DNA of 64,000 bases from CBDHCC01 sp965261015 (lineage in GTDB: Bacteria; Pseudomonadota; Alphaproteobacteria; Sphingomonadales; Sphingomonadaceae). The stretch is taken from contig CBDHCC010000001.1 of NCBI GenBank assembly GCA_965261015.1, positions 496,001 through 560,000 on the forward strand, in the 5' to 3' direction. The notes under the pieces are model-generated. The model had not been told where the DNA came from and did no database searches. It worked only from the letters and a program-made list of their open reading frames with translations. Below, in pieces: positions 34,161-43,100 of the stretch (the stretch's first letter is position 1; each line of letters starts with the position of its first letter). The position numbers were made by a program, and so were the translations under genes.

Positions 34161-34517
34161 TCAGGCCTTTTCCAGGGTGCATTGCAGCGGGTGCTGGTTC
34201 TGGCGCGCGAAGTCCATCACCTGGGTCACCTTCGTCTCCGCCACCTCCAGCGAGAACACGCCGCACACGCCCACACCCTTCTGGTGGACGTGCAGCATCA
34301 CCTGAGTCGCGGCGTCCAGGTCCATGCGAAAAAAGCGTTGGAGCACCAGCACCACGAACTCCATCGGCGTGTAATCGTCGTTGAGCAGCAGCACCTTGTA
34401 AAGCGACGGCTTCTTCGTGCGCGCGCGCGTCTTGGTGGCCAGGCCCGTGCCAGTGCGGCCGTCGTCGCGGTCGTCGTCGATGCGGTCGTCATCGGACAGG
34501 CGGATGGGAAGCGTCAT
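34161..34517 (-). CDS. clpS: ATP-dependent Clp protease adaptor ClpS
   Basis: The 118-residue adaptor delivers N-degron substrates to ClpAP. The core is KVLLLNDDYTPMEFVVLVL, MLHVHQKGVGVCGVFS and AETKVTQVM, including the Asn/Asp residues that contact the N-terminal amino group. The N-terminal 40 residues are an Asp/Arg-rich flexible tail. ATG at 34517 is chosen; the longer frame adds Pro-rich non-conserved sequence. Confidence 0.93.
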   Translation of the reverse strand: MTLPIRLSDDDRIDDDRDDGRTGTGLATKTRARTKKPSLYKVLLLNDDYTPMEFVVLVLQRFFRMDLDAATQVMLHVHQKGVGVCGVFSLEVAETKVTQVMDFARQNQHPLQCTLEKA

Positions 34518-34608
34518 GAGGGGCGGAATATCGGCTCGGGGCGGGAGAAGGCAAGGGGAGGACCGCCAGGCGGTTTCAGGCGAGGCTGCGGGATCCACGG
34601 GTCCAGGG

Positions 34609-34646
34609 CCGGTGACGGGAGGGTCTCGCGGCCCTCCCGTCACCGG
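34609..34646 (-). terminator. 15-base perfect stem-loop downstream of the phasin gene
   Basis: CCGGTGACGGGAGGG (34609-34623) and CCCTCCCGTCACCGG (34632-34646) pair perfectly around an 8-base loop, about 70 bases past the phasin stop and about 90 bases upstream of clpS. No T run follows, as is common in GC-rich genomes. It probably ends phasin transcription. Confidence 0.65.
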
Positions 34647-34714
34647 GCTTCAAACGCGAACACCCGCCCCGCGCGACTGCACGGGACGGGCACTGCGTTC
34701 CGAAGGGCCGAAGC

Positions 34715-35323
34715 TTACTGGCCGCGCACCTTCGCGGTCGCTTCGGCGACCTGGTTCTGCATCGGCCGGGCGACCTCGCCCGCCAGCTTCATCATGGACT
34801 CCGTCGTGCGGCTGGTCTCCGCGATCGCCAGGTCGAACAGCTTGGAGGCGTAGTTCGACTGAAGCTGGAACAGCTCGGTCGGCGACTTGGCCTGCGCCAT
34901 CTCCTTCATGGCGGCGGTGACGTGCTCGAAGGTGCGGCGGTTGTACTCGGCCATGTCGCGCGCGAAATCCTGGGCACCGGTGGCCGCGATGCGGCTGGTC
35001 TCGACCATCGCTTCCATGTTGCCCTTGGCCATGTCCGTCATGCCGGACGTCATCTCGCTCGTCTTCTTCATCGCGTCGCCAATGCCGTCCGGCGTCATGG
35101 ACGCGAAGGCGGCCTTTGCGTCGTCGCGCATGGTCTTGATGTCGGGGGTTTCGGTCTGGGGGTCGGCCACGGGAATCTCCTGAATATCGTCGGGAAGGGG
35201 TGTCGGCGCGAGCATCGCCGCCACGGTGTCATGCGAAACGGTGTCGTGCGAAACCGCCGGCGCGCGCGGCTTGGCCGCAGAGGTGCGACGACGGGGCTTG
35301 GCGGCGGGCGGTTTCGTACTCAT
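34715..35323 (-). CDS. phaP: phasin family protein (PHA granule coat)
   Basis: The 202-residue protein is basic and Pro/Ala-rich at the N-terminus (STKPPAAKPRRRTSAAKPRAP), then forms a long helical phasin domain with EYNRRTFEHVTAAMKEMAQA and SPTELFQLQSNYASKLFD, the usual phasin signature. Phasins coat polyhydroxyalkanoate granules. It lies directly downstream of phaC on the same strand. The start is uncertain: the ATG at 35323 has no clear ribosome site and sits at the edge of an operator-like repeat; ATGs at 35338 and 35362 are alternatives. A 15-base repeat (35225-35254) duplicates SHDTV. Confidence 0.88.
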   Translation of the reverse strand: MSTKPPAAKPRRRTSAAKPRAPAVSHDTVSHDTVAAMLAPTPLPDDIQEIPVADPQTETPDIKTMRDDAKAAFASMTPDGIGDAMKKTSEMTSGMTDMAKGNMEAMVETSRIAATGAQDFARDMAEYNRRTFEHVTAAMKEMAQAKSPTELFQLQSNYASKLFDLAIAETSRTTESMMKLAGEVARPMQNQVAEATAKVRGQ

Positions 35324-35324
35324 G

Positions 35325-35383
35325 CTGCAGTGCAACATACGCTCGGTCGCATCGGATTGCAAGCGTTATGTTGCAGTGCAGCA
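35325..35383 (-). promoter_or_regulatory. inverted TGCA-rich repeats, probable PhaR-type operator
   Basis: CTGCAGTGCAACATA (35325-35339) and TATGTTGCAGTGCAGCA (35367-35383) form an imperfect inverted repeat immediately upstream of the phasin start. Each half is itself nearly palindromic around TTGCA/TGCA. PhaR, the PHA-sensing repressor that controls phasin genes, is known to bind TGC/GCA-rich sites of this kind. No phaR gene is in the window. Confidence 0.55.
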
Positions 35384-35400
35384 AAGCGGGGAGGAGCCCG

Positions 35401-37116
35401 TTAGTTCTCCCTCACATATCGTCCGGGGGCGGGTTCGATCGCCGGCAGCGGCCCCTCGCCTGGCCGGCGGGCACCGTCGCTCGCCACCCGGTCCGGCGCG
35501 CGTTCGACCAGCCAGGCGAACCAGTCCGGCCACCAGCTGCCCGGGTGCTCGCACGCCCTCTCCAGGAACTCGTCGAACCGGTCGGGCAGCGCTCCCTCGA
35601 CCGTCCAGTGCGCGTATTTGCCCGCGGCTGGCGGGTTGACCACACCCGCGATGTGGCCCGATCCGGCCAGGACGAAGCGGGCCGGGCCGGCCAGGTGGCG
35701 GGTCAGGTGCCACACGCTTTCGGCCGGCGCGATGTGATCCTCCCGTCCCGCCTGGATGTAGGCGGGCGTGGTGACGCGCCCCAGGTCGACGGCCACCCCG
35801 TCGACGCTCAGCGCGCCGGGCTGCACCAGCCGGTTGTCGCGATAGAGGTCGCGCAGGTACTGCCCGTGCCAGGCCGCGGGCAGGTTGGTGGTGTGGCCGT
35901 TCCAGTGGAGCAGGTCGAACGCCGGCGGCTCCTCTCCCATCAGCCAGTGCTTGACCACCGGTCCCCAGATCAGGTCCCGACCGCGCAGGCTGTTGAAGGT
36001 CGCGGCCATGACGCGCCCGTCCAGCGTGCCCCCCGCGCTCAGCCGCTCCACCAGCGCCAGGGCCTGGTCGCCGATGAAGTGCTTCAGCTCGCCCGCCCGC
36101 TCGAAATCCACCTGCGCGGTGAAGAAGGTGGCCGACGCGACCCGGTCGTCCCGCCCGCGCGCCGCCTCCACCGCCAGGGTCGCGGCCAGTGTCGTGCCCG
36201 CCACGCAATAGCCGATCGCGTGGACCGCCGGCACCTTCAGGCCGGCGCGCACCACGTCGACCGCCTCGATCTGCGCGCGGACGTAATCGTCCCAGGTCAG
36301 CGCCCCCATCTTCGCCGTGGCGGAGCGCCAGGAGACCACGAACACGGTCACCCCCTGGTCGACGGCCCATTTGATGAAGCTCTTCTCCGGCCCCAGGTCC
36401 AGGATGTAGAACCGGTTGATCCAGGGCGGGAACACGATGAGCGGGGTGGCCAGCACCTCTTCGGTCGCGGGCGCATATTGGATCAGCTCGAACAGGTCGG
36501 TGCGGTGCACGACCTGTCCGGGCGTGGTCGCCAGATTGCGGCCGATTTCGTAGGCGCCCGGCGCCACATGGGTCAGTTGCCCCGCCTCCAGATCGCGGGC
36601 CATCGCCGCCAGGCCGCGCCGCAGATTCTCGCCGCCGGTCTCGATCGTGCGGGCCAGCACGGCCGGGTTGGTGAGCGGGTGGTTGGTGGGCGCCACCGCA
36701 TCGGCCCAGGCGGCGGCGGCAAAGCGCGCCTGCGCCTTGGCGTCGTCGTCCAGCGGCAGGGCGTCCACGGCGGCGTCCAGGGCGGCCACGCCACGCAGAT
36801 AGCCGTCGCGGATCAGCGAAAAGGGCGGGTCGTCCCAGCGCGGATCGGCGAATCGGCGGTCGGGCGCTAAAGCCTCGGAGGGTGCCAGGGCGTCGGCCCA
36901 GCCGGTCCACGCCCGGCCCCACCATTCCGTCTGTTCGGCCAGCCAATCGTCGGTGGGCAGGTCGTGGTGGGCCGGCGCGTCGGCGGGGCGCATGACCGGC
37001 GGAGTGAGCGCGGCCAGCGTCGGCATGGCTTCGGCCCACAGGCTGCCCAGCGTGCGGCTCGCCTCGCTCCAGGCGGCGATCCAGTCGGTCACGGCGGTCC
37101 GGGTGTCGTCTGGCAT
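35401..37116 (-). CDS. phaC: class I poly(3-hydroxyalkanoate) synthase
   Basis: The 571-residue synthase polymerises hydroxyacyl-CoA. The nucleophile Cys lies in IGYCVAGTTLAA (about residue 303), where the box reads G-x-C-x-A-G instead of the more common G-x-C-x-G-G; catalytic Asp is in GREDHIAP and His in GSGHIAGVVNPP. PPWINRFYILDLGPEKSF and WNGHTTNLPAAWHGQYLRDLY are strongly class I. ATG at 37116 has GGAGG eight bases upstream. Phasin follows on the same strand 77 bases later. Confidence 0.93.
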   Translation of the reverse strand: MPDDTRTAVTDWIAAWSEASRTLGSLWAEAMPTLAALTPPVMRPADAPAHHDLPTDDWLAEQTEWWGRAWTGWADALAPSEALAPDRRFADPRWDDPPFSLIRDGYLRGVAALDAAVDALPLDDDAKAQARFAAAAWADAVAPTNHPLTNPAVLARTIETGGENLRRGLAAMARDLEAGQLTHVAPGAYEIGRNLATTPGQVVHRTDLFELIQYAPATEEVLATPLIVFPPWINRFYILDLGPEKSFIKWAVDQGVTVFVVSWRSATAKMGALTWDDYVRAQIEAVDVVRAGLKVPAVHAIGYCVAGTTLAATLAVEAARGRDDRVASATFFTAQVDFERAGELKHFIGDQALALVERLSAGGTLDGRVMAATFNSLRGRDLIWGPVVKHWLMGEEPPAFDLLHWNGHTTNLPAAWHGQYLRDLYRDNRLVQPGALSVDGVAVDLGRVTTPAYIQAGREDHIAPAESVWHLTRHLAGPARFVLAGSGHIAGVVNPPAAGKYAHWTVEGALPDRFDEFLERACEHPGSWWPDWFAWLVERAPDRVASDGARRPGEGPLPAIEPAPGRYVREN

Positions 37117-37265
37117 GGGCGTAGGCCTCCTCCATCGGCCGTCTAGCACAAGACCGGTTTCGTGTTCCCAACCTTTCGGCTGCGGGGTCCAAGCCTGATC
37201 GGGGATGGTCCAGCCGTGGCCGGACGGATGGCGTCCGCCAGCACTGACCCCTAAGCTGCCGCGCC

Positions 37266-38441
37266 ATGTCCGATTTCTACCGCATCCGCCGCCTGCCACC
37301 CTACGTCTTTGCGGAGGTCAACGCGATGAAGGCGGCGGCGCGCGCGCGCGGCGAGGACATCGTGGATCTGGGCATGGGCAACCCCGACGGCGCGCCCGCG
37401 CCCCACGTCATCGACAAGCTGGCGGAGGTCGCCCGGTCGCCCACCGCCCACCGCTACTCCGCGTCGAAGGGGATCCCCGGCCTGCGCCGCGCCCAGGCGG
37501 ACTATTACGAACGCCGCTTCGGCGTCGGCCTGGACCCGGAGACGGAGGTGGTGGTGACGCTGGGGTCCAAGGAGGGGCTGGCGAACCTGGCCCAGGCGAT
37601 CACCGCGCCGGGCGATGTCGTGCTGGCGCCCAACCCGTCCTATCCGATCCACACGTTCGGCTTCATCATCGCGGGTGCGGCGATCCGTTCCATCCCGGCC
37701 GCGCCCGGCCCCGACTTCTTCCGCCGGTTGGAGATGAGCCTGGCCTATTCCGTGCCGCGCCCGTCGGTGCTGGTCATGGGCTATCCGTCGAATCCCACCG
37801 CCTACGTCGCGGACCTGGCGTTCTACGAAGAGGTGGTCCGCTTCGCGCGCGCCAACAAGCTGTGGGTCATCAGCGACCTGGCCTATGCCGAGATCTACTT
37901 CGGCGACAAGCCCACGCCGTCGATCCTGCAGGTCGAGGGCGCCAAGGACGTGGCGGTCGAGTTCACCAGCCTGTCCAAGACCTATTCCATGGCCGGCTGG
38001 CGCATGGGCTTCGCGGTCGGCAATCGGGAGCTGATCGCGGCCTTGACCCGGGTGAAGAGTTACCTGGACTACGGCGCGTTCACGCCCATCCAGGCGGCCG
38101 CCGTGGCGGCCCTGAACGGCCCGCAGGACATCGTGGCGGACAATCGGGCGCTCTACCGCCGCCGGCGCGACGTGCTGGTGGAGAGCTTCGGCCGCGCCGG
38201 CTGGGACGTGCCGGTCCCGGCCGCCTCCATGTTCGCCTGGGCCCCGATCCCGGAGAGCCACCGCGCGCTGGGCTCGGTCGAGTTCGCCAAGCGCCTGATG
38301 GCGAAGGCGGGGGTGGCGGTCGCGCCCGGCGTGGGCTTTGGCGAGGAGGGCGAGGGCTTCGTCCGGATCGCGCTGGTGGAGAACGAACAGCGCATCCGGC
38401 AGGCCGCGCGTGGGGTGAAGGGGTTCCTGGCGGCCGGGTAA
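37266..38441 (+). CDS. alaC: alanine (glutamate-pyruvate) aminotransferase, class I fold
   Basis: The 391-residue PLP enzyme starts DFYRIRRLPPYVFAEVNAMK and has DLGMGNPDG, PNPSYPIH and the Schiff-base Lys in SLSKTYSMAGWRMGF (about residue 238), all close to AlaC. It transfers amino groups between glutamate and pyruvate, making alanine. Divergent from phaC across 149 bases. An LL-diaminopimelate or methionine aminotransferase role is less likely but cannot be excluded from motifs alone. Confidence 0.88.
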   Translation: MSDFYRIRRLPPYVFAEVNAMKAAARARGEDIVDLGMGNPDGAPAPHVIDKLAEVARSPTAHRYSASKGIPGLRRAQADYYERRFGVGLDPETEVVVTLGSKEGLANLAQAITAPGDVVLAPNPSYPIHTFGFIIAGAAIRSIPAAPGPDFFRRLEMSLAYSVPRPSVLVMGYPSNPTAYVADLAFYEEVVRFARANKLWVISDLAYAEIYFGDKPTPSILQVEGAKDVAVEFTSLSKTYSMAGWRMGFAVGNRELIAALTRVKSYLDYGAFTPIQAAAVAALNGPQDIVADNRALYRRRRDVLVESFGRAGWDVPVPAASMFAWAPIPESHRALGSVEFAKRLMAKAGVAVAPGVGFGEEGEGFVRIALVENEQRIRQAARGVKGFLAAG

Positions 38442-38455
38442 CGCGCGCCTCCCTC

Positions 38456-38587
38456 CCGTTCGCCCTGAGCTTGTCGAAGCCTGTCCTGAGCGCCTGCCGC
38501 AGGCGGGCAGTCGAAGGGGGCTGTCCTTCTTCGGACCCCAAGGCGCGAGAAGATGGGCAGGGCTTCGACAAGCTCAGCCTGAACGGA
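38456..38587. repeat. large inverted repeat built of sphingomonad REP-like elements
   Basis: Arms at 38456-38482 (with CCTGAGCTTGTCGAAGCC) and 38561-38587 (with GGCTTCGACAAGCTCAG) are nearly perfect complements, about 80 bases apart. Between them lies a diverged half element with a CGCCTGCCGCAGGCGG stem and CAGTCGAAGG. The whole unit fills the gap between the convergent alaC and arsM genes, where it can act as a two-way terminator. It is related to the copies at 812-994. Confidence 0.75.
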
Positions 38588-38617
38588 GTGGGTGACAGGT
38601 CGCCGATTGGCGCGCCC

Positions 38618-39673
38618 TCAGCAGCAGCCCCCGCCCGCAGCCGGCCCGTCGCCAGCAGCCCCGGTGAACGGGCTGTCGGTGCCGCAGCCGGGGAACACCC
38701 CGTAATGCCGCTCGAAGTCACCGAAGAACTCGAAATGCTCGGCGAAGCGGGTGTCGGCGAGCATCGACCATGTGTTGCCGCACACGGCGAACATCCGCCC
38801 CGCCTCGATCGCGTGGTGGCCGTCCAGCTCGAACACCCGCTCGTGGCCGGGCACCGTGCCGCGATAGCGGACCGCCTGGCCGTAGTCCTCGCACTGCGGC
38901 TCCAGCCCGTCGAGCTTGAACAGCCGGTGGGTGGCGGAGTGGAAGGCGACGCCGTCGAGCAGGGCGGCGATGCCGGCGTCGCCGATCGCCAGCGGCCGGT
39001 CCGTCACCAGCCGCGGGTCGGCAAAGCCCGCCGCCTTCGCCAGCCGGTCGAAATCGCCCCAGTAGAGCGCACCCGCCAGGCACTCGCCGTGCAGCACCGG
39101 GTCGTCCAGCAGGTGTGCGGGCACGCGGCGGTCGGCGTAAACGTCGGAGAAATACAGCTCCCCGCCCGGCTTCAGCAGCCGGTGGGCGGCGGCGAACACG
39201 GCCGCCTTGTCGGCGACCAGGTTGATGACGCAGTTGGACACGATCACGTCGAACGAGCCCGGCTCCAGATCCAGTTCGCCCAGCCGCTCGATGTCACCCT
39301 CGACGAAGCGCACGTTCGAGCGAGCATAGCCGAAGCGGTCGCGGTGCCAGTCCAGATGGCGTTCGGCCACCGCCAGCTGTGCGCGGGTGGCGTCGACGCC
39401 CACGACCTCGCCGGCTTCGCCCACCAGCTGCGCCAGCAGATAGGCGTCCTGGCCGGAGCCGGAGCCCAGGTCCAGGATGCGCGCGCCCGCGATCGCCTGG
39501 GGCACCACCAGGCCGCAGCCGTAATAGCGCGCGCGGACCTCCTCGTGCACATTGGCCAAGGCGGCGCGCACGGCTGGCGGCGGGGCGTCCATCGTGCAGC
39601 AGGCGTCGGTCTTCAGGTCCGCCGATCCGGCCAGGACCTCGCCGTAATACCGCTGGCTGTTTTCCATGTTCAT
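38618..39673 (-). CDS. arsM: arsenite S-adenosylmethionine methyltransferase
   Basis: The 351-residue protein methylates As(III). It has the conserved Cys residues for arsenic: the pair in TDACC near residue 25, Cys in SNCVINLV and a Cys in LEPQCEDYGQAV, together with the SAM motif LDLGSGSGQDAYLL. The C-terminus adds an extra Cys-rich end (PGCGTDS ... GGGCC). ATGs at 39673 and 39667 are both usable. The aquaglyceroporin gene ends 13 bases upstream, so the two are one transcription unit. Confidence 0.92.
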   Translation of the reverse strand: MNMENSQRYYGEVLAGSADLKTDACCTMDAPPPAVRAALANVHEEVRARYYGCGLVVPQAIAGARILDLGSGSGQDAYLLAQLVGEAGEVVGVDATRAQLAVAERHLDWHRDRFGYARSNVRFVEGDIERLGELDLEPGSFDVIVSNCVINLVADKAAVFAAAHRLLKPGGELYFSDVYADRRVPAHLLDDPVLHGECLAGALYWGDFDRLAKAAGFADPRLVTDRPLAIGDAGIAALLDGVAFHSATHRLFKLDGLEPQCEDYGQAVRYRGTVPGHERVFELDGHHAIEAGRMFAVCGNTWSMLADTRFAEHFEFFGDFERHYGVFPGCGTDSPFTGAAGDGPAAGGGCC

Positions 39674-39686
39674 CGGGTTGGGGCTT

Positions 39687-40370
39687 TCAGACGGGGGAGC
39701 GGGGGAAGAGGACGGAGCCGGTGGCCGAGCCGGCCAGCGCGCCCACCATCTGGGCGAGGACGAAGCCCGGCACGTCGGCGGGCGCAATGCCGGCGAAGCT
39801 GTCGGACAAAGACCGCGCCACCGTGATCGCCGGATTGGCGAAGCTGGTGGAGGACGTGAACCAATAGGCGGCCGTGATGTAGAGCGCCACGGCCGGCGCG
39901 ATCCAGTCGGGCTTGTGCCGCGCGGTGCCGATGATGGTCAGGATCAGGCCGAAGGTGGCGACGAACTCGCCCACCCACTGGCCCACGCCCGTGCGCGCCT
40001 TCACCGACAGCTCCAGCACGGGCGCGCCGAACATGACGTGGGCGACCCACACGCCCGCGATGCCGGCGGCGAGTTGCACAGTCACGAACAGCCCCGCCTG
40101 CGGCCAGCTCTGGTCGCCGCGCACCGCGCCCACGACGGACACCGCCGGGTTGAACTGAGCGCCCGAGATGGGGAGCAGCATGGCGATCAGCACGAACAGG
40201 ATGGCACCGGTGGCTATCGTGTTGGCGATGAGCGCCACGCCATCATTTCCGCCCGACAACCGCTCGGCCATGATGCCGGAACCCACGACGCCCGCGAACA
40301 GGAAGAACGACCCCACCGCCTCGGCGAGGCACTGGCGGGCGAGGGGCTGTGGCGGCGGCAGGTCGGTCAT
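39687..40370 (-). CDS. aqpS: aquaglyceroporin (MIP family), AqpS-like arsenic channel
   Basis: The 227-residue channel has six helices and two NPA boxes: FNPAVS (Asn74) and FANPAITVAR (Asn179), the second followed by the selectivity-filter Arg. AqpS-type MIPs replace ArsB in some alphaproteobacterial ars operons and conduct As(III) or methylarsenicals. The pairing with arsM on one transcript supports that over plain water or glycerol transport. No arsR or arsC is adjacent, which is unusual. Confidence 0.9.
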   Translation of the reverse strand: MTDLPPPQPLARQCLAEAVGSFFLFAGVVGSGIMAERLSGGNDGVALIANTIATGAILFVLIAMLLPISGAQFNPAVSVVGAVRGDQSWPQAGLFVTVQLAAGIAGVWVAHVMFGAPVLELSVKARTGVGQWVGEFVATFGLILTIIGTARHKPDWIAPAVALYITAAYWFTSSTSFANPAITVARSLSDSFAGIAPADVPGFVLAQMVGALAGSATGSVLFPRSPV

Positions 40371-40452
40371 GGGCGGCGCTCAGGAATTGGGAAGGGCGTC
40401 GGTGGCGCTTATCCGCCAGTCCGGCAGCCGGAGTAACCGCTTTCTCCGTCCG

Positions 40453-41510
40453 TCAGCGCACCACCCGCGTCACATGCCCCATCTTCCTCCCCGGCCGCAC
40501 CGCGTCCTTGCCGTAGAGGTGCAGGTGCGCGGTGGCGTCGGACAGGATCGCCTCCCAGCCGTCCGCCGCCTTGCCCAGCAGGTTGTCCATCATCGCCCCC
40601 GTCCCGACCAGCGCGGTGGAGCCGGGGGCCAAGCCCAGCACCGCGCGGACGTGGCCGGCGAACTGGCTGGTGACCGCGCCCTCGATCGTCCAATGGCCGG
40701 AATTGTGGACGCGGGGCGCGATCTCGTTGACCAGCGGCCCGCCCGCACAGGCGAAGAACTCCACCGTCATCACGCCGATGTGGCCCAGAGCCTCGGCCAG
40801 CCCGATCGCTTGGTCGCGCGCCACCGCGATCTGGTCCGCCAGCGCGGCCGGAGCGGGGACGACGGAGCGGGACAGGACGCCGCCTTCGTGGCTGTTCACC
40901 GGCACATCCCACACCGCCGTGCCGCCGTCGGCCGAGCGCGCCAGGACGACGGAGAACTCCGCATCGAAATCCACCCGCTCCTCGATCACCGCCGGGCGCC
41001 CACCGATCGCCGCCCAGGCGTCGTCCGCCTCTTCCGGCCTATCCAGCCGTGCCTGGCCCCGGCCGTCATAGCCCAGTGTCCGGGTCTTGAGCACGGCGGG
41101 CCAGTGGCCGAAGGCGCGGATGTCGTCCGGCCCGTCGACCGTCGCCCACGCGGCCGTGCGAGCGCCATGAGCGTTCACGAACCGCTTCTCGTCCGCCCGG
41201 TCCTGCGTCTGGGCCAGCGACGCGCGGCCGGGGAGGACCTCCACCTGGCCCGCCAGCGCGTCCAGCGTGGCGAGCGGCACATTCTCCCACTCGAAGGTGA
41301 CCACGTCGCACGCGGCGGCGAAGCGCGCGAGGGCGTCCAGGTCGTCCCAGCCGCCGCGCACATGGGCGTTGCACAGCTGGGCGGCCACCGGGTCGGCCTC
41401 GGGCGAATAGACGACGGTCCGCATCCCCAGCTCGGCGGCGGCGGCGGCGATCATCCGGCCCAGCTGCCCGCCGCCCAGAATGCCCAAGGTGGAGCCCGGC
41501 GGCAGGGGCG

Positions 41511-41514
<4 letters not shown>
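40453..41514 (-). CDS. purK: N5-carboxyaminoimidazole ribonucleotide synthase
   Basis: The 353-residue ATP-grasp enzyme carboxylates AIR in purine synthesis. It starts GSTLGILGGGQLGRMIA, has TFEWENVPLATLDAL, KTRTLGYDGRGQ and EFFACAGGPLVNEIAPRVHNSGHWT, the metal/ATP and product site. The GTG start overlaps the purE stop (GTGA). Length matches the family (about 355). Confidence 0.94.
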
Positions 41515-42020
<506 letters not shown>

Positions 42021-42131
42021 CTCATCCCCCGTCCGGCCGGCAAAGCGGAGGCTTAGCCAGCGGGGAGAGCGGGGGGAAGGGGGATCGCGGCGGGCTTCGG
42101 GGCCGATCCTGCCCGGTCCTGGCTGCCGCTT

Positions 42132-42170
42132 GACGGTTGGCAGCAAAATGATATTCCTGTGATATCACTT
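42132..42170 (+). promoter_or_regulatory. promoter with perfect 10-base palindrome upstream of the SPFH gene
   Basis: TTGACG (42132-42137) and TATTCC (42154-42159), 16 bases apart, make a reasonable sigma-70-like promoter. TGATAT occurs twice (42151 and 42162) and GTGATATCAC (42161-42170) is a perfect palindrome overlapping the expected transcription start. It is the kind of site a ribbon-helix-helix protein could bind, and one is encoded in this operon. Confidence 0.5.
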
Positions 42171-42183
42171 GAGGAGCTGCTCG

Positions 42184-43095
42184 ATGACCGATGCCCCGAT
42201 CGTTCCCCCCGCCATGTCCGTCGGCGCGCTCCGCCTGTCGAAGGAGCGGCCGGCCGCCACCGTCAGCGGCTATCCCATGCTGGCGGCGCTGCTCGTCGCC
42301 ATCGCGCTGGGCCTGGTCGGGCTGTTCGCGTTCGGCGGTCTGCTCGCGCTGGCGGCGCTCACGCTGGCGGGCCTCGCCTTCCTGTTCGTCGCCTTCGGCT
42401 TCTACCTCCTTCAACCCAACCAGACGGCCGCCATCCTGCTGTTCGGGGAGTATCGCGGCACCGACCGCACGGCCGGCCTGCGCTGGACCTGGCCGTGGCT
42501 GCAGAAGTCCAAGATTTCGGTGCGCATCCACAACGTCACCTCCGACCGGCTGAAGGTGAACGACAAGCGAGGCAATCCGGTGGAGATCGCGGCCAACGTG
42601 GTTTGGCGCGTGCTGGACACTGCGCAGGCACTGTTCGACGTCGACGATTATTCGCAGTTCGTGAACATCCAGATTGAATCCGCCGTGCGCGCCATCGGCA
42701 GCCGCTATCCCTATGACGACTTCGACGCGGACGAGCTGACGCTGCGCGGCGACGGACAGCACGTCGCCGACGAGATGGCGATCGAACTCGCCGAACGGGT
42801 CGCCGCCGCCGGAGTCGCGGTCGACGAATGCCGTCTGACCCACCTGGCCTACGCCCCGGAGATCGCCCAGACCATGCTGCGCCGCCAGCAGGCCGAAGCC
42901 GTGATCGCCGCGCGCGCGAAGTTGGTGGAAGGCGCGGTGACGATGGTCGAGTATGCGCTGCGCGATCTGTCGGCCAAGCAGGTCGTCGAACTGGACGACG
43001 ATCGCCGCGCGACCATGGTTTCCAACCTGATGGTGGTGCTGTGTTCCGAACGCGACACCCAGCCGGTCATCAACGCCGGCACGCTTTACGGGTAA
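42184..43095 (+). CDS. SPFH/Band 7 domain protein
   Basis: The 303-residue protein has two adjacent hydrophobic helices (about 35-80) and an SPFH domain: YLLQPNQTAAILLFGEYRGT, IHNVTSDRLKVNDKRGNPVE and NIQIESAVRAIGSRYPYDDF, then a helical segment with a Glu/Ala-rich YAPEIAQTMLRRQQAEA. SPFH proteins oligomerise on membranes and scaffold microdomains. GAGGAG seven bases upstream of the ATG at 42184 fixes the start. Five bases after its stop starts a ribbon-helix-helix gene, a conserved-looking pair. Confidence 0.88.
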   Translation: MTDAPIVPPAMSVGALRLSKERPAATVSGYPMLAALLVAIALGLVGLFAFGGLLALAALTLAGLAFLFVAFGFYLLQPNQTAAILLFGEYRGTDRTAGLRWTWPWLQKSKISVRIHNVTSDRLKVNDKRGNPVEIAANVVWRVLDTAQALFDVDDYSQFVNIQIESAVRAIGSRYPYDDFDADELTLRGDGQHVADEMAIELAERVAAAGVAVDECRLTHLAYAPEIAQTMLRRQQAEAVIAARAKLVEGAVTMVEYALRDLSAKQVVELDDDRRATMVSNLMVVLCSERDTQPVINAGTLYG

Positions 43096-43100
43096 GGCCG

